This document shows positions 10,466-21,240 of a DNA stretch of 64,000 nucleotides, piece by piece (the stretch's first letter is position 1; every line of letters starts with the position of its first letter). A program made the translations under genes and the position numbers. The DNA is taken from the NCBI GenBank assembly GCA_018398585.1, contig JAGTTD010000018.1, positions 8,749,501 through 8,813,500 of the forward strand, in the 5' to 3' direction. The notes beneath the pieces were generated by a model. The model was not told where the DNA came from, made no database searches, and worked only from the letters and a program-made list of their open reading frames with translations. Source of the stretch: Simmondsia chinensis (taxonomy: Eukaryota > Streptophyta > Magnoliopsida > Caryophyllales > Simmondsiaceae).

Positions 10466-13404
10466 CTACGCTGCCACATCCGCTATCCTTATGCTAGCCC
10501 TCCATCGTGCCCTATCTGAGGCCATCTCCTCTCTTAGGTTTAGGTGGGTTAGGTCATGTCGAATCGTCTCCAGCCAACTCTTCTTTGGCCTGCCTCTCCC
10601 TCTTCTTACTAGCGTCATTTATAGCTGTTCACACCTCCTAACTGGGGCTGTGGTCGGTCTCCTGCTACCATGTCCAAACCATCTTAGGCGGTGCTCCCTC
10701 AATTTATCCTCCATTGGTACTACACCCAGTTTACCTCTTATTACATCGTTCCCGATCCTATCCTTCCTTGTGTGGCTACACATCCAACGCAGCATCTTCA
10801 TCTCCGCCACTTGCATCCTCCGAGTTTGATTTTGTTTCATTGGGCGACACTCTTCCCCATATAATATAACCGGTCTAACTACCGTCCTATAGAATTTTTT
10901 CTTTAGCTTTAGCGGGAACTTTCTATCACAAAGCACCCCGGATGCCATCCTCCATTTCTGCCAGCCTACTTTAATCCTGTTGTTGACATCCTCATCCACC
11001 TCACCATTCTGGTGTATCATGAATCCCAGGTATTTGAAACTCTCCTTACTCGGTACGATCTCCGATTATATTTTGACCTCCTCTGTACAAGTCGTGGTGG
11101 GGCGATCGAATTTGAATTCTAAGTACTCGATCTTAGATCTGCTAATCCTTAAGCCCTTCAATTCTAAAGCACCTCTCCACAATTCCAACTTCTCATTTAT
11201 GTTCTCTCGGGAGTCCCCTACCAAAACTATGTCATCTGCAAAAAGCATACACCAAGGCACTTCTCCTTGGATGTGTCTAGTGAGCTCATCCATCACTAGA
11301 ATGAACAGAAAGAGACTCAAGGTAGAACCTTGGTGCACCCCGACTGTAATAGGGAAAGTATCTGTTTCCCCTTCCCCTAAGCACACATTAGTATGTGCCT
11401 CTTCATACATGTCCCTAATGGCCCAAATATAAGGCATTGGAATGCCTCTCCTACCCAACACCCGCCATAGTACCTCTCTTGGTACTCTATCATATGCCTT
11501 TTCCAAATCAATGAAGACCATGTGGAGATCCTTTTGTCTCTCCTTATACTGCTCTATCGTTCGCCTTAAAAGGTGGATGGGTTTTGTTGTTGATCTCCTA
11601 GGTATGAACCCGAACTGGTTTTCGGTCACCTCCGTATGTTGCCGTAGCCTCCTTTCTATGACTCGCTCCCATAGCTTGAGAGCGTGACACATTAGTTTGA
11701 TCCCCCAATAGTTGGAGCAGCTTTGGATGTCGCCCTTATTCTTGTAAATTGGGACTAGTGTGCTCTTCCGCCATTCGTCCGGCATCTTCTTCCCCATAAG
11801 GATTTGGTTAAAGAATTTTTTCAACCAGCTGATGCCCTTCTGTCCAAGGCATTTCCATACCTCAATCGGTGTTCCATCTGGTCCAACTGCTCTTTCCCTA
11901 CCCATATGTTTTAGGGCTTCCTTGATCTCCTTTGGGGTAATTCGCTCACAATAGCAGTCGTTCTGATCCTCCCCCGTTGTCTGGAGATCACCTGGAACTA
12001 TCTCTGAGTTTCCCTAGTTGTTGAACAGATCGTGGAAGTAAGCTTTCCACCTAGTCCTAATTAGATGCCCTTCCACTAGCACCTGTCCATCTTCTCCTTT
12101 TATGCATTTCACTTGCTCCAAGTCCCTCGTCCTCCTTTCTCTTGCTCTGGCGATCTTGTATATATCCCTGGCTCCCTCCTTCGTATCCAGCCTCTTGTAA
12201 AACTCCTTATATACTCTTGATTGTGCCTCACTCACTGCCTTCTTTGCTTCCTTCTTGGCTTGCTGGTACTGACGTCTCTTTTCCTCTTCTCTGTTATGCT
12301 CCCACTCCTTAAACAAGTCTCATTTCGCCTTAATCCTTTGTTGGACCTCCTCACCCCACCACCAGGACTCTCTGTTGGTAATTGCCCCGCCTTTTGACTC
12401 TCCCAGAACTTCTCGTGCCAGTCCCCTAATCTTTTGGGCCATTTCATTCCACATCCTGTTTGTATCTCCCTCCCCTTCCCAATCGAGCTCTGATTCCGCT
12501 CTTTCCTCATAGGCTCTATACTTTTCTCCCTTCAAATCCCTCCATCAGGTCTGTCTCTGCACGAATTTCCTGCTTCTTCTGACCTTTTCTTGACCTTTAC
12601 ATCCGTACACACCACCTTATGTTGTTTAGAAAGGTCCTCCCCTCGGATGACCTTGCAATCCCTGCATTCTCTTTGTACCATTTTCCTTAGTAGTATGTAA
12701 TCAATCTAAGTCGTTGTCCCTCCGCTTTGATATGTGATGAGATGCTCGTCACTTTTTTTGAAGAAGGTGTTGGCAATTGTTAGCTCATATGTGACCGCAA
12801 AGTCTAGGACGGATTTCCCCTCTGCATTCCTAGTTCCAAATCCAAATCCCCCATGGTATGATGCGTATCCATCCTCTGTCGCGCCCACGTGCCCATTGAA
12901 ATCCCCGCCAATCACCACTTGTTCAGCTTGTGGTATGACTTGCATCATTTTGTCTAAGTTTTCCCAAAATGTAGCCTTCTTATTCTCTGGTAGTCCAGTC
13001 TGAGGTGCATAGGCACTGATGACATTTAGTACCTCCCCATCTAGGATCATCTTCATGCCTATAATCCTATCCCCATTCCTGGACACTTCGACTACTTTAT
13101 CCTTAAGACTATTATTGACGATAATGCCAACGCCATTCCTCTCTCTAACTTTGCTCGAATACCACAATTTACGTCCTAGCACATCCCTTGCCTTCGTTCC
13201 CACCCATTTAGTCTCCTGCAGACAAAGGATGTTGATCCTTCTTTTCATCATCATTTGGGCCACCCCAAAGTACTTCTGTGTCAATGACCCGATATTTAGT
13301 GTCCCTATTCTGAGGTTTCCCTCCCTCTTTGGCTTCTCTCTCCCCCTCCCCACCCCCTGCAAAGATGGCCTCACATTTTGAGTTCCATGACTAGTATTGT
13401 TCAT
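10466..13404 (-). pseudogene. RTE LINE endonuclease-reverse transcriptase ORF, broken
   Basis: 13404-12706 is an apurinic-type endonuclease: LRIGTLNIGSL, the catalytic LCLQETKW, ISAYAPQTG and GGDFNGHVG. 12535-12014 is the linker. 11905-11066 is the reverse transcriptase: [46 protein letters not shown] and the catalytic FADDIVLVG. 11020-10619 is the C-terminal region with [20 protein letters not shown] and [12 protein letters not shown] last piece, RGRGRPKKSWLET-like, runs to a TAG at 10466-10468. At least four frame changes or stops separate these blocks, so the copy is dead. The protein would nick target DNA and reverse-transcribe LINE and possibly SINE RNA in the nucleus. Confidence 0.9.
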
Positions 13405-13820
13405 ACACCCCTGTCGCTATGAATATGTAAACTATCAAAAAATCGCACTCAAATATACCAGTTTCCACGCACGCTAAGTAGTGATTAGTCCAAATAAGAA
13501 TCAAATAGCCAAACCCTACTGAACTTAAATCCTATCCAGCCAAATGGAAGCAAATACAAGAGGAAAAGGGAAGGATACAGACCTGGGGCCGACCAATTTT
13601 CGCTTACCTGGATCGGTCGGCTGCGTGCTTGTCGTGAGGTGGTGGTTGGCGGTTGCTCCGGGTTGGGTGGTCATTGGGTGGCGGGTTGTTGGGGAATGGG
13701 AGAGGGTTGAGGGCGCGGTGGGATGGGAGGTTGCTGGTGATGGTCCAGGTGGTTGGGTGGCGGTCCGAGTAATAGAGTCATACGATTTTCGATTCAATCT
13801 TAAAATTCCGATTTTATAAA
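13405..13820 (-). other. probable LINE-A 5' leader, GC-rich
   Basis: Upstream of the endonuclease start the DNA is GC-rich for about 300 bp, with GGTGGTTGG/GGTTGGGTGG stretches, in sharp contrast to the AT-rich surroundings. The minus-strand frame here (13525-13797) is low-complexity, rich in T, P and S, and not credible as a protein. It is best read as the LINE 5' UTR, which often carries the internal promoter. Confidence 0.5.
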
Positions 13821-13844
13821 CCTCTAACCGTCCTTCATAGAATC

Positions 13845-14345
13845 TTGATTCTAACGATCTTAATGGGAGCTATATATCATGTCTTTCTTTTTTTTTAACA
13901 CCGAGCTATATATCATGTTGCGGCTCTCAAGTACTTTAACCGTTAGCCACAAGTCTTTTGTCCAACATATATTGTGACTTTCAAATCTTTTATCACTTAA
14001 TTTAACAGCACCTAATTTAATTATGAGATCTCTCGTGTCCTCAATCTTCTTCAAAAACTAAGGTGGATAATAAGGATTTCTTCAAGTGGCTTAAGTAGCT
14101 TCTTTAATTGAAGGTATATAATTGTTATGAACAGTAGTAAAGATCTTAGTAAATTTTCTTTAATTCTTTGTACGTCTTAGGATATCAATAGTTATTGGAT
14201 GTAAATATTTCTAGAGCTGAACTCCTATTGGTAGAGCCAGCTTTGATCAATGTTGGAGACAGCACTGCAGGGCATAGTGTAATGGAACCATCTTTTAGCA
14301 GCAATGATTAGATGAGGCAAAGTCATCTCTAGTTTGGGTATTTCC
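13845..14345. repeat. dispersed direct repeat, copy 2
   Basis: Second copy of the segment at 9190-9610, same orientation. It is slightly longer because of an extra stretch around 13935-14050. It ends with a TTTTAGCAGCAATGATTAGA block that parallels TTTTTAGCAGTAATCATCAG at about 9565-9585. Confidence 0.65.
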
Positions 14346-16429
14346 AAGTAAGAACGGTAAATTTATACTTAGTGCTTGAAAATAATAGATCATAAATATT
14401 ATATATGTATTTTAAAAATACTCAATTTATTCTCTTAATTGTACAATTCCAAATAATTCCTTTGTAGCGAAACCCTGTGCGATGTACTGTTGTTTTGTTA
14501 TTTATGAAATATAATATTTGTAATTTTGACTAAATATTTAAACAAATAAAATTTCTATCAAACTTTAAATTTAAAACTAAAAATTAAAAAATAATTATTT
14601 TTAATCTTTATTGTTATTAAATTTCTATCAAACTTTAGTTTTTGTTATTTTTCAGTTTTCATCTTTTATTGCTTACTTTTTAAATTTATTTTTTATTTAG
14701 TATATTTCTCTGAAATATAAGAGTAGATTATTCAAGTATTATTACAATTATGTTATAATTATGATGGAGACTCCAATATTGTTATAGTTATATTTCATGT
14801 TAGCAATTTCTAATAAACATCTATCAAATTTTGGAATAAAATACCTAATTCATAAATTTTAAAACTTAGTGGTACATCAATGATAAAATCTTTAGACCTC
14901 GGGGTGCCTTAATGTATATATTGAAACGCTAGAGTAATTAAATAAGAATTTCTCAAACCTCGATGAACCTAAATGATATACTAAAATATAATTGTAGTTA
15001 AAAAAGTCATAATACATAATAACTTTGAGTACTATTATTTGTTGTCCTTCGCTCACTCCACCAACAATGCCTGCTTACCGTTACCTCGTCCACCTACATC
15101 CAAGACTGCTGCCAAACGCGCAATAGTTCCACTTTTGTGGGCAATGCGCAATACTAATAATGCTTTTTTCATGTTCTGTATGTTTTTGTTTGAAAATGTT
15201 CAATATAATGAAACGTTTTTGGTAATGAATTTTTACATTTTATTTCCTATACTACTTATATCTTTAAATAAAAAACAATATTTTTACAACGAAAATATTT
15301 ATGCAACACATGGAGTTATTTTTCCTTTCTTAAAATCTTTCCAAAGAAACTATAATTTTACCAAAAAAAAAATATTTAATGCTATAGTAAGAACCAAATA
15401 ATAGTAAGGGTTGAGTTCTTTTTATTTGTTTTATTAAATCACAACGTACTCTTTTTGCTTTTTTTTTTTTGTACAATAATGACAATCTATATTTATATTG
15501 TGATGTATTTAAAATTTGAACTTTATAATTTCTTTGAGGCTTTAACTTTCTATTTGGCCTTCATATAGTTTAATAGATTGTGTAAAGTATTTAATTAATT
15601 TTAAACTTTATATGCTAATAACAAAATTGTAAAATAAAGAAAATGATAGATTAGGTTTAGAGTAAACTTATAGATGTGTGATGTTTGCCAAGCCTCGTTG
15701 TAAAAGGTTTGTTTGCTTCTCTCAAATTATGACATAGAGTCGACAATCGGTGAATCAATGTTGTTAGCCTAACACTCCAACTTTATTATCTCTTTCTCTT
15801 TCTCCCATTTCTCCTTTTACATTTTAAAGTAGAACTTGACGAATTTTTTATTTTCTCTCTATCTATCTCTCTTTCAAGATCGTATCTTGTAGAACTATTT
15901 ATAAAGATAATAGATATGAAAGATATTATAGGGAGACCAAAATATGGGTAGTTAGAGGGGAAAAAAAGTTAGTAGGCAATGAATATATTTTTTTTATTTG
16001 ATTTTGTATGTCTTCTATTGATTTTTTTGATATTATGAAAGATATTACGGGGTGATTAAAGTAGTGGTAGTTAGAAAAAAAGTAGTGGGTGGTTAATTTA
16101 TATTTTGTATTTGATTTTGTGCAGATTTGGGGGTAGTTTTTTCTTTTTTCTTTTTTTGAGAAAAGTCCATAAAAGAACTTAAGATTAAGATATAGTATAA
16201 ATGGGTGTTCAAATGCAAATTAATTGTTATATATTTGTTTATCGCTTTTTATTTTACCAATAAACAGTTACATACAAATGAATTTTATTCTTTGAAGTAT
16301 ATTTGAATACCTTTTTTTTTCCCTTTAAAAAAACATCAAATTACTTAAATTTCTCTATTAAAAAAGTACATTCATTTCAAAAGTTGAATTCTATACTAAA
16401 AATAAATAAATAAACAAAATTAGTGATGG
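14346..16429. other. AT-rich DNA, no gene; diverged tandem duplication
   Basis: No domain is seen. A short GC-richer patch (15040-15160) carries an open frame but no recognisable protein. Around 15910-16010 and 16030-16130 there are two related blocks, each running from TATGAAAGATATTA through GTAGTTAGA to TTTGATTTTGT, an old tandem duplication of roughly 120 bp. Confidence 0.5.
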
Positions 16430-16830
16430 CTCATCCCCATATGGGTGTGGATCTTTCGACAGCACTCTTGGCAGTGCCCAGCCGGCTTACAGAGAAAGAG
16501 AGAGAACACAGAGAGGGAGGAGTGGATTTTTTTAATTTTTAATTTAAAATTTTAATTATTTTAAAAATTATTAAATTTAAATTATTTATATAAAATAATT
16601 TTAATATATAAATTTATATTTTAACTAATTATTAATTAAATATTTGTTAAATTTTTATTGTTATTTGATGTTTTCAGTAATAATTTAACAGATATTTAAT
16701 TAATAAATAATTAAAATATAAATTTATATATTTAAATTATTTTAAATAAATGATTTAAATTTAAAATTATTTTAATAATTTAAAAATCACCTCTCTTCCT
16801 CTCTCACCGCACTAGCTGGGCACTACCAAC
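16430..16830. repeat. inverted-repeat MITE
   Basis: The left arm GGCAGTGCCCAGC, then GAGAAAGAGAGAG and a run of AATTTTAAA, is mirrored on the right by AATTTAAAA, CTCTCTTCCTCTCTC and GCTGGGCACTACC. Arms of about 70-100 bp flank a very AT-rich core. No protein. The arms include short stretches that are palindromic by themselves. Confidence 0.6.
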
Positions 16831-16864
16831 CGTGATTTGAAAATTCCACAACACTGGATCCACT

Positions 16865-17088
16865 TGATATATTCACTTGGATTACACCATGAATTTGGGG
16901 AGAATAAAGGTAGATTGAGGAGAGAGAGTGAGAGTTAGGGTTTTGAGAACAGAAGGGGAAGGGGGAGTCAAGATAGAAGAGAGGAAAGGAGGAGAGAGAA
17001 AGAGTATTTTTTTATTTGATGAATCTCAAAATGACTTATACTCAATTATTTATACTAAAATGCTCAATTGCTTCAAGTACTTGTATCA
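16865..17088 (-). repeat. TR-GAG-like element, 3' LTR
   Basis: Plus-strand reading TGATATATTCAC to TACTTGTATCA. Bounded on the left by the target duplication CCACT and on the right by a 15-C tract (17092-17106), which is the minus-strand polypurine tract. Nearly the same sequence as 18769-18995. Confidence 0.9.
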
Positions 17089-17162
17089 TTACCCCCCCCC
17101 CCCCCCTGCTCGAGACATTCCTTGCCCACACGGAATAAAAGGCAGAAAACAAAAAACATAGC

Positions 17163-17600
17163 TCAGTATAGCCCACACAAGGTACGGTGCTCCGAGTTCC
17201 AAGTGAATTGCATTTGTAAACGATTAAAGTCCCAAACGATCGGACCGAGAGTGGTCAACCACTGAACGCCGAGGACCATATCATAGCCTCGTAAAGTGAT
17301 CAAGAGGACGTCACTAATATATGCATGACCCTGGGTGGTCCAACGAAAATCAGAACACATCTCCGATCAAACAATATGATTCCCATCGGCTACCACAACC
17401 GACAAGATCGGAACGGGGGTGAACACACATCCCAACCAATGAGCCTTCGCAAAATCCAGGAAATTATGCGTACTCCCACTATCGATAAGGATGAGAAGTG
17501 GCTGGCGACGAAAATATCCGGTAATCCGCATAGTACCACCGGACGAAGCGCCGGCCAAAGCATGACACGAAATGTGTGGAATCTCCTCAACCGAAGGCGC
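17163..17600 (-). pseudogene. aspartic protease of the TR-GAG-like element
   Basis: The minus strand encodes MAGASSGGTMRITGYF, the retropepsin active site LILIDSGSTHNFLD and, after a stop near 17362, GYDMVLGVQWLTTLGP. It is followed directly by the end of the internal region and the polypurine tract, so the element stops where RT would begin in an autonomous relative. It closely parallels the gypsy-A protease at 507-1217. Confidence 0.85.
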
Positions 17601-17609
17601 ACCCGGATC

Positions 17610-18767
17610 TTACAGTAAATCCCCAAGATCCACTTCCTCAATGCCGACTGAGCCGGAAATCATCTTTAATTGAGGATTCTTGACCTTACAGAATTTCATA
17701 TGACTAGGGGTGAATGATTCGTTACAAAAGAAACATAAGCCTTTTACTCTACAATCTTCAATCTCAGCCGCCGAGATAGTACGGCCCTCACGAGTAAGAG
17801 TACGGGAACCCATGCCCGAATCCGAAGAAGAGCGGACAACCGAACCTTGTGTGGAGGACGAAATGGTAGGACCACGTAAAGGACGAACGGAAGTGGAACC
17901 AGCATAGTCACTCTCCAATACCAGCGGAGTAGAGAGCAAATAAGCCTCTTGCAAACGAGCCAACTGCATCGCATGGGCTCAGGTGCTCGGCTGAAGCATA
18001 AGGACCGGATATTGAATATGTTCTTTCAACCCGGTAACGAAACATGACACCAAATACGACTCTGATAAGCTCAAGCGGGGCACCAAACGCTCAAATTGAG
18101 ACTGATGCTCCAGGACACTATTAACCTGACCCAATTTAATCAAATCAGGCATCGAATTTTCATACACAGTACCAAAACGCTGAATTAACAATGCCGAATA
18201 ATCGGACCAAAGAACCTCGTCAATCGGCCCGGGGTTCGTTTTTTGAAACGCGCGATGCCACTCCAACGCATCCGCTTCAAGATGCAGCGAGGCTAGTTTA
18301 ACTTTGACATTATTCGGAGTATTATCTATAGAGACGAATTGTTCTACTTTCCATATCCAATTTTTAACCGAGTCCACACCATTAAAACGTGGAAAATCAA
18401 TTTTCGCTAACCTAGTATGAAATTGATACGGAGAAGTAGTAGATGATGATATACCAGAGCTGGTAACCGAGTTGGTTACCGAAATAGGAGGCGGTGCAGG
18501 TGGTCGGCCAAGAACTCCATCACCGGAGCGCAGATTTTGTTGAATAACGTGCAAAATCTCCATAATTTTGCTCTGATCTTGCTTGAGCGAAGAGATCTCG
18601 GATTGAAAACGATCCTCAAAGGCCTGAAAATGATCGTCCATCGATTTCTGTAGCCGGACCTCGGTATCGTCCAGGCGAGCTTTAAGCCGCCTCAAATTAG
18701 ATATACTACACGTGCCGTCAGCCGTGGAAGTGAAATAACGCAGCACGAACCTGAAATCTAATACCAA
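17610..18767 (-). pseudogene. Gag of the TR-GAG-like element, one in-frame stop
   Basis: A nearly intact Gag. The N-terminal part has a coiled-coil look (LRRLKARLDDTEVRLQKSM, then SSLKQDQSKIMEILHVI). The capsid part holds LAKIDFPRFNGVDSVKNWI, DALEWHRAFQK and SCFVTGLKEHIQ. A TGA at about 17976 interrupts the frame, which then continues to a zinc-knuckle-like CFFCNESFTPSHMKFC at about 17690-17740. The first Met of the open frame lies in the primer-site region, so the real start is probably further in. Gag would let the RNA enter particles supplied with enzymes by an autonomous relative. Confidence 0.85.
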
Positions 18768-18768
18768 T

Positions 18769-18995
18769 TGATGTATTCACTTGGATTACACCATGAATTT
18801 GGGGAGAATAGAGGTAGATTGAGGAGAGAGAGAGAGAGAGTTAGGGTTTTGATAATAGAAGGGGAAGGGGGAGTCAAGATAGAAGATAGGAAAGGAGGAG
18901 AGAGAAAGAATGTTTTTTTTATTTGATGAACCTCAAAATGACTTACACTCAATTATTTATACTAAAATGCTCAATTGCTTCAAGTACTTGTATCA
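18769..18995 (-). repeat. TR-GAG-like element, 5' LTR
   Basis: Plus-strand reading TGATGTATTCAC to TACTTGTATCA, followed by the target duplication CCACT. The primer site (minus strand TTGGTATTAGATTTCAG) lies just inside at about 18751-18767. It contains a GA-rich leader segment (18823-18905). Confidence 0.9.
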
Positions 18996-19000
18996 CCACT

Positions 19001-19290
19001 CCCTCCAAATACCCTCACCTCAAACCCTGTATACCTCAAACCCCAAACTCTCCCCGCCGCTAGGTTCTTATCATCCTCCGTCCGTCCGTCCTCATTTCCC
19101 GTCGCTGCTATTCATCCACCACCATGACCCTTCGCCGTTGCCAAAACCGAAATCAAAAACCAAAACCCAATGTCGTTGTCCTTCAGCTTCGTCAGCTGTT
19201 GTCCCGTGTTGTCGCCGCCTCCTTCGTGTCCTCCATCATCCCCGTCGCAGCATCCTACACCTTCACTGTTGTGGTCACTTTCTTGGATAT
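19001..19290 (+). other. GC-rich exon-like segment, unidentified
   Basis: About 280 bp of C-rich DNA in otherwise AT-rich surroundings. It has an open plus-strand frame from ATG at 19124 (MTLRRCQNRNQKPKPN, then LRQLLSRVVAASF), followed at 19290 by TTTGTAAGTATTGC, a perfect plant 5' splice-site consensus, and then T-rich DNA. It looks like a first exon plus 5' UTR, possibly a gene fragment carried in the CACTA element. I recognise no protein family. The left end is cut by the TR-GAG-like insertion. Confidence 0.35.
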
Positions 19291-19454
19291 TTGTAAGTAT
19301 TGCTTTTTAGATTTTTTTTTCTTAACTATGTTTATATCTTAGTTTTTAACCTTATCACTTTGTAAATGCAATTTTTGGTTTATATTTAGTTTTCCACAGT
19401 ATATTTACTTATTTTCAGCTTTAATATTTTGAAAATTCTAAAATCATGTTTAAG

Positions 19455-20845
19455 TGCTGTAACGCACCCAAACGTTATACCAAATAGGCATAAGTTAGAG
19501 GGGCGCTACATGGCCATACTATGATGAGAGGATTCGTTATAGTACAAAGCACGAAAACTTTCGATTCAAAATTCCTTAAATTTCCTTAAAAGTTCCCAAC
19601 ATATTCAACATCAAATCCAAATACTTCATCACCAATGACTTAAAACTAGTAGTACGGAAGCTCAAAATTACAATACTTCAACCATTATACTCTATTACAA
19701 ATTTATTTAATATCTAAATCTCGAAACCAACACAATGTTCGGAACATGTTGCTCTGCCTTCCTCGTTCCTTTAGAATTGCCACAGGCTACTAATCTGAAA
19801 AGTAAATGAATTGGGTGAGCAAACAACACGCTCAGTAAGTACACCACACACCCTACCCGGATTAGGCATATTATTAAGACGGATAAATATCCAACAAAAA
19901 TAAGTAAAATCAATTTATCTTTAATAATCATGTTAAAGACGAACAAATCATTGCTTTATACTTTAATTTATTTCACAAAGCTATTGGTAAAACTCACAGA
20001 TGAATCGGAGACTAAGGCCGGAATTATTCCCGCGATAGGGTCAATGATCGACATTTTTGAACCGGTTCTAAGTGGATAGATCGGCTTGCATCAATGTAAA
20101 CTGCTTGCCGGTATTATTCCCACGACAGGGTCAATGATCGACTTCCGGTTCTAAGTCGATAGATCCGCTAGGATCAACGTAGGCTACGGGCCGCTATTAT
20201 TCCCGTGGCAGGGTCAATGATCGACTTTCACATTTTCTTCGCATTCGATAGACCCCTAAGAGTCACGTAGTAATCTATGAGCTCCTCCCATAAAACACTT
20301 TAATTCAAGTCACAAATTCACAATAATTTCTTTGTATGTAACGGTCGGGATTTGGACGTCTCCCACGCGTCATCATACATACCAGGATTTGGCCATCGCC
20401 CCCGCGTCCGCTTACACAACTGGTATAAATCAATATAATTCATATCGCATATTTAAACATCAAATCAAAGTATAAATCAGTATAATTCAATTTATGGGAG
20501 TATAAACCACACAATCAAATAACACATATGCCCAATCCTATTTAACAAACTAATAAACCATTCAAAATATAATCTCATTTATCAAATCATGTAAGGCAAT
20601 CTTTATAGTTCACGAACAAGTAGGGGAAGTGGTATACTTACCTTCAATACCTTCTAAATCAATATCCAAACTTCTATTATGTATCTAGCTTCGAAAACTT
20701 AGGAAGTGGAATCGAAATTGACCATTGGTGCTTGAGGGAGAGAGATTAGAGAGAGAGAGAGAGAGAGAGAGAGATTGAAAGAGGGGAGGAGAAATTAGGC
20801 TTTAAACCCTTCTCATCATCATCATCATATATATATATATATACA
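19455..20845. repeat. unclassified repeat with three tandem about-90-bp units
   Basis: Starts near TGTAACGCACCCAAACG. Around 20010-20290 it holds three tandem units that share ATTATTCCCG, CAGGGTCAATGATCGAC and GGTTCTAAG, spaced 91 and 83 bp. It ends with long GA repeats (20747-20773) and (ATC)n(AT)n. It may be an LTR or a small non-autonomous retroelement, but I find no partner copy, primer site or duplication, so I leave it unclassified. Confidence 0.45.
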
Positions 20846-20850
20846 CTACA

Positions 20851-20961
20851 ACTTCACTCCAGTCACTCGCGCTGCCCTCGGCATCCCCCTCCTTTCGGTT
20901 AAGGTCAAGACTTCGGGCATGGCCAGCTCCCATAGTGTGGCGAGCGGTGTGTACAAGGCCC
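20851..20961 (-). pseudogene. rrn16: plastid 16S rRNA 3'-end fragment
   Basis: The plus strand reads ACTTCACTCCAGTCAC, GGCATCCCCCTCCTT, GACTTCGGGCATGGCCAGCT and GGCGGTGTGTACAAGGCC-like blocks. This is the reverse complement of the conserved 3' region of bacterial/plastid 16S rRNA (the 1400-1500 region). Only about 110 bases are present. A non-functional organelle-derived fragment. Confidence 0.85.
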
Positions 20962-21240
20962 TTCCCTTGTGAACAACTTGATGTACTATCTCCCTTCAAC
21001 CCTTTAAGCGAAATGCGGCAAAAGGAATGAAAATCCATGGACCGAACCCATCGTCTCCACCCAGTAGGAACTACGAGATCACCCCAAGGAAGCCTTCGGT
21101 ATCCAGGGGTCACAGTCCGACCATAGAACCCTGTTCAATAAGTGGAACGAATTAGCTGTGCGCTCTCAGGTTGGGCAGTAAGGGTCAGAGAAGGACAATC
21201 ACTCATTCTTAAAATTAAAACCAGCATTCTTAAGACCAAA
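20962..21240 (+). pseudogene. trnA-UGC: plastid trnA-UGC intron fragment
   Basis: GAACAACTTGATGTACTATC, CATGGACCGAACCCATCGTC, CGGTATCCAGGGGTCACAG and GGTTGGGCAGTAAGGGTCAG match the group II intron of plastid trnA-UGC from memory, with a few substitutions. The orientation is opposite to the rrn16 piece, although both genes are on one strand in plastids, so the insert was rearranged. No exon of the tRNA is included. Confidence 0.7.

Larger units (their letters stand above)
10112..13820 (-). mobile_element. RTE-clade LINE, near full length but dead (LINE-A)
   Basis: A minus-strand unit: GC-rich leader (about 13405-13820), one long endonuclease-RT reading frame (13404 to 10466, broken), a 221-bp 3' UTR, then the 130-bp tail domain ending in a short TTG repeat at about 10112. 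A single ORF with an apurinic-type endonuclease and no second ORF fits the plant RTE clade. The same family is present as truncated copies at 60713 and 62680. The 5' end is approximate and I could not find a convincing target duplication. Confidence 0.85.
16865..18995 (-). mobile_element. small gag-protease LTR retrotransposon (TR-GAG-like)
   Basis: A complete 2131-bp element. LTRs at 16865-17088 and 18769-18995, each TGAT...ATCA on the plus strand, differ at roughly one base in twenty by eye. The 5-bp sequence CCACT is duplicated exactly at both sides (16860-16864 and 18996-19000). On the minus strand: primer site TGGTATTAGATTTCAG, gag, protease, a G-rich polypurine tract, 3' LTR. Nothing resembling RT, RNase H or integrase is present and there is no room for it. 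This fits the non-autonomous TR-GAG type, with a protease added. Confidence 0.9.

Noticed and set aside
10491..13381. Plus-strand open frames over the LINE (e.g. 10980-11432, 13019-13381)
   Set aside because: Antisense shadows of the minus-strand LINE ORF, which has clear endonuclease and RT motifs.
15039..15401. 120-codon frame starting MLSFAHSTNNACLP
   Set aside because: Only the first about 45 codons are of normal composition. The rest is AT-rich DNA read as F/Y/N/K, and there is no family match.
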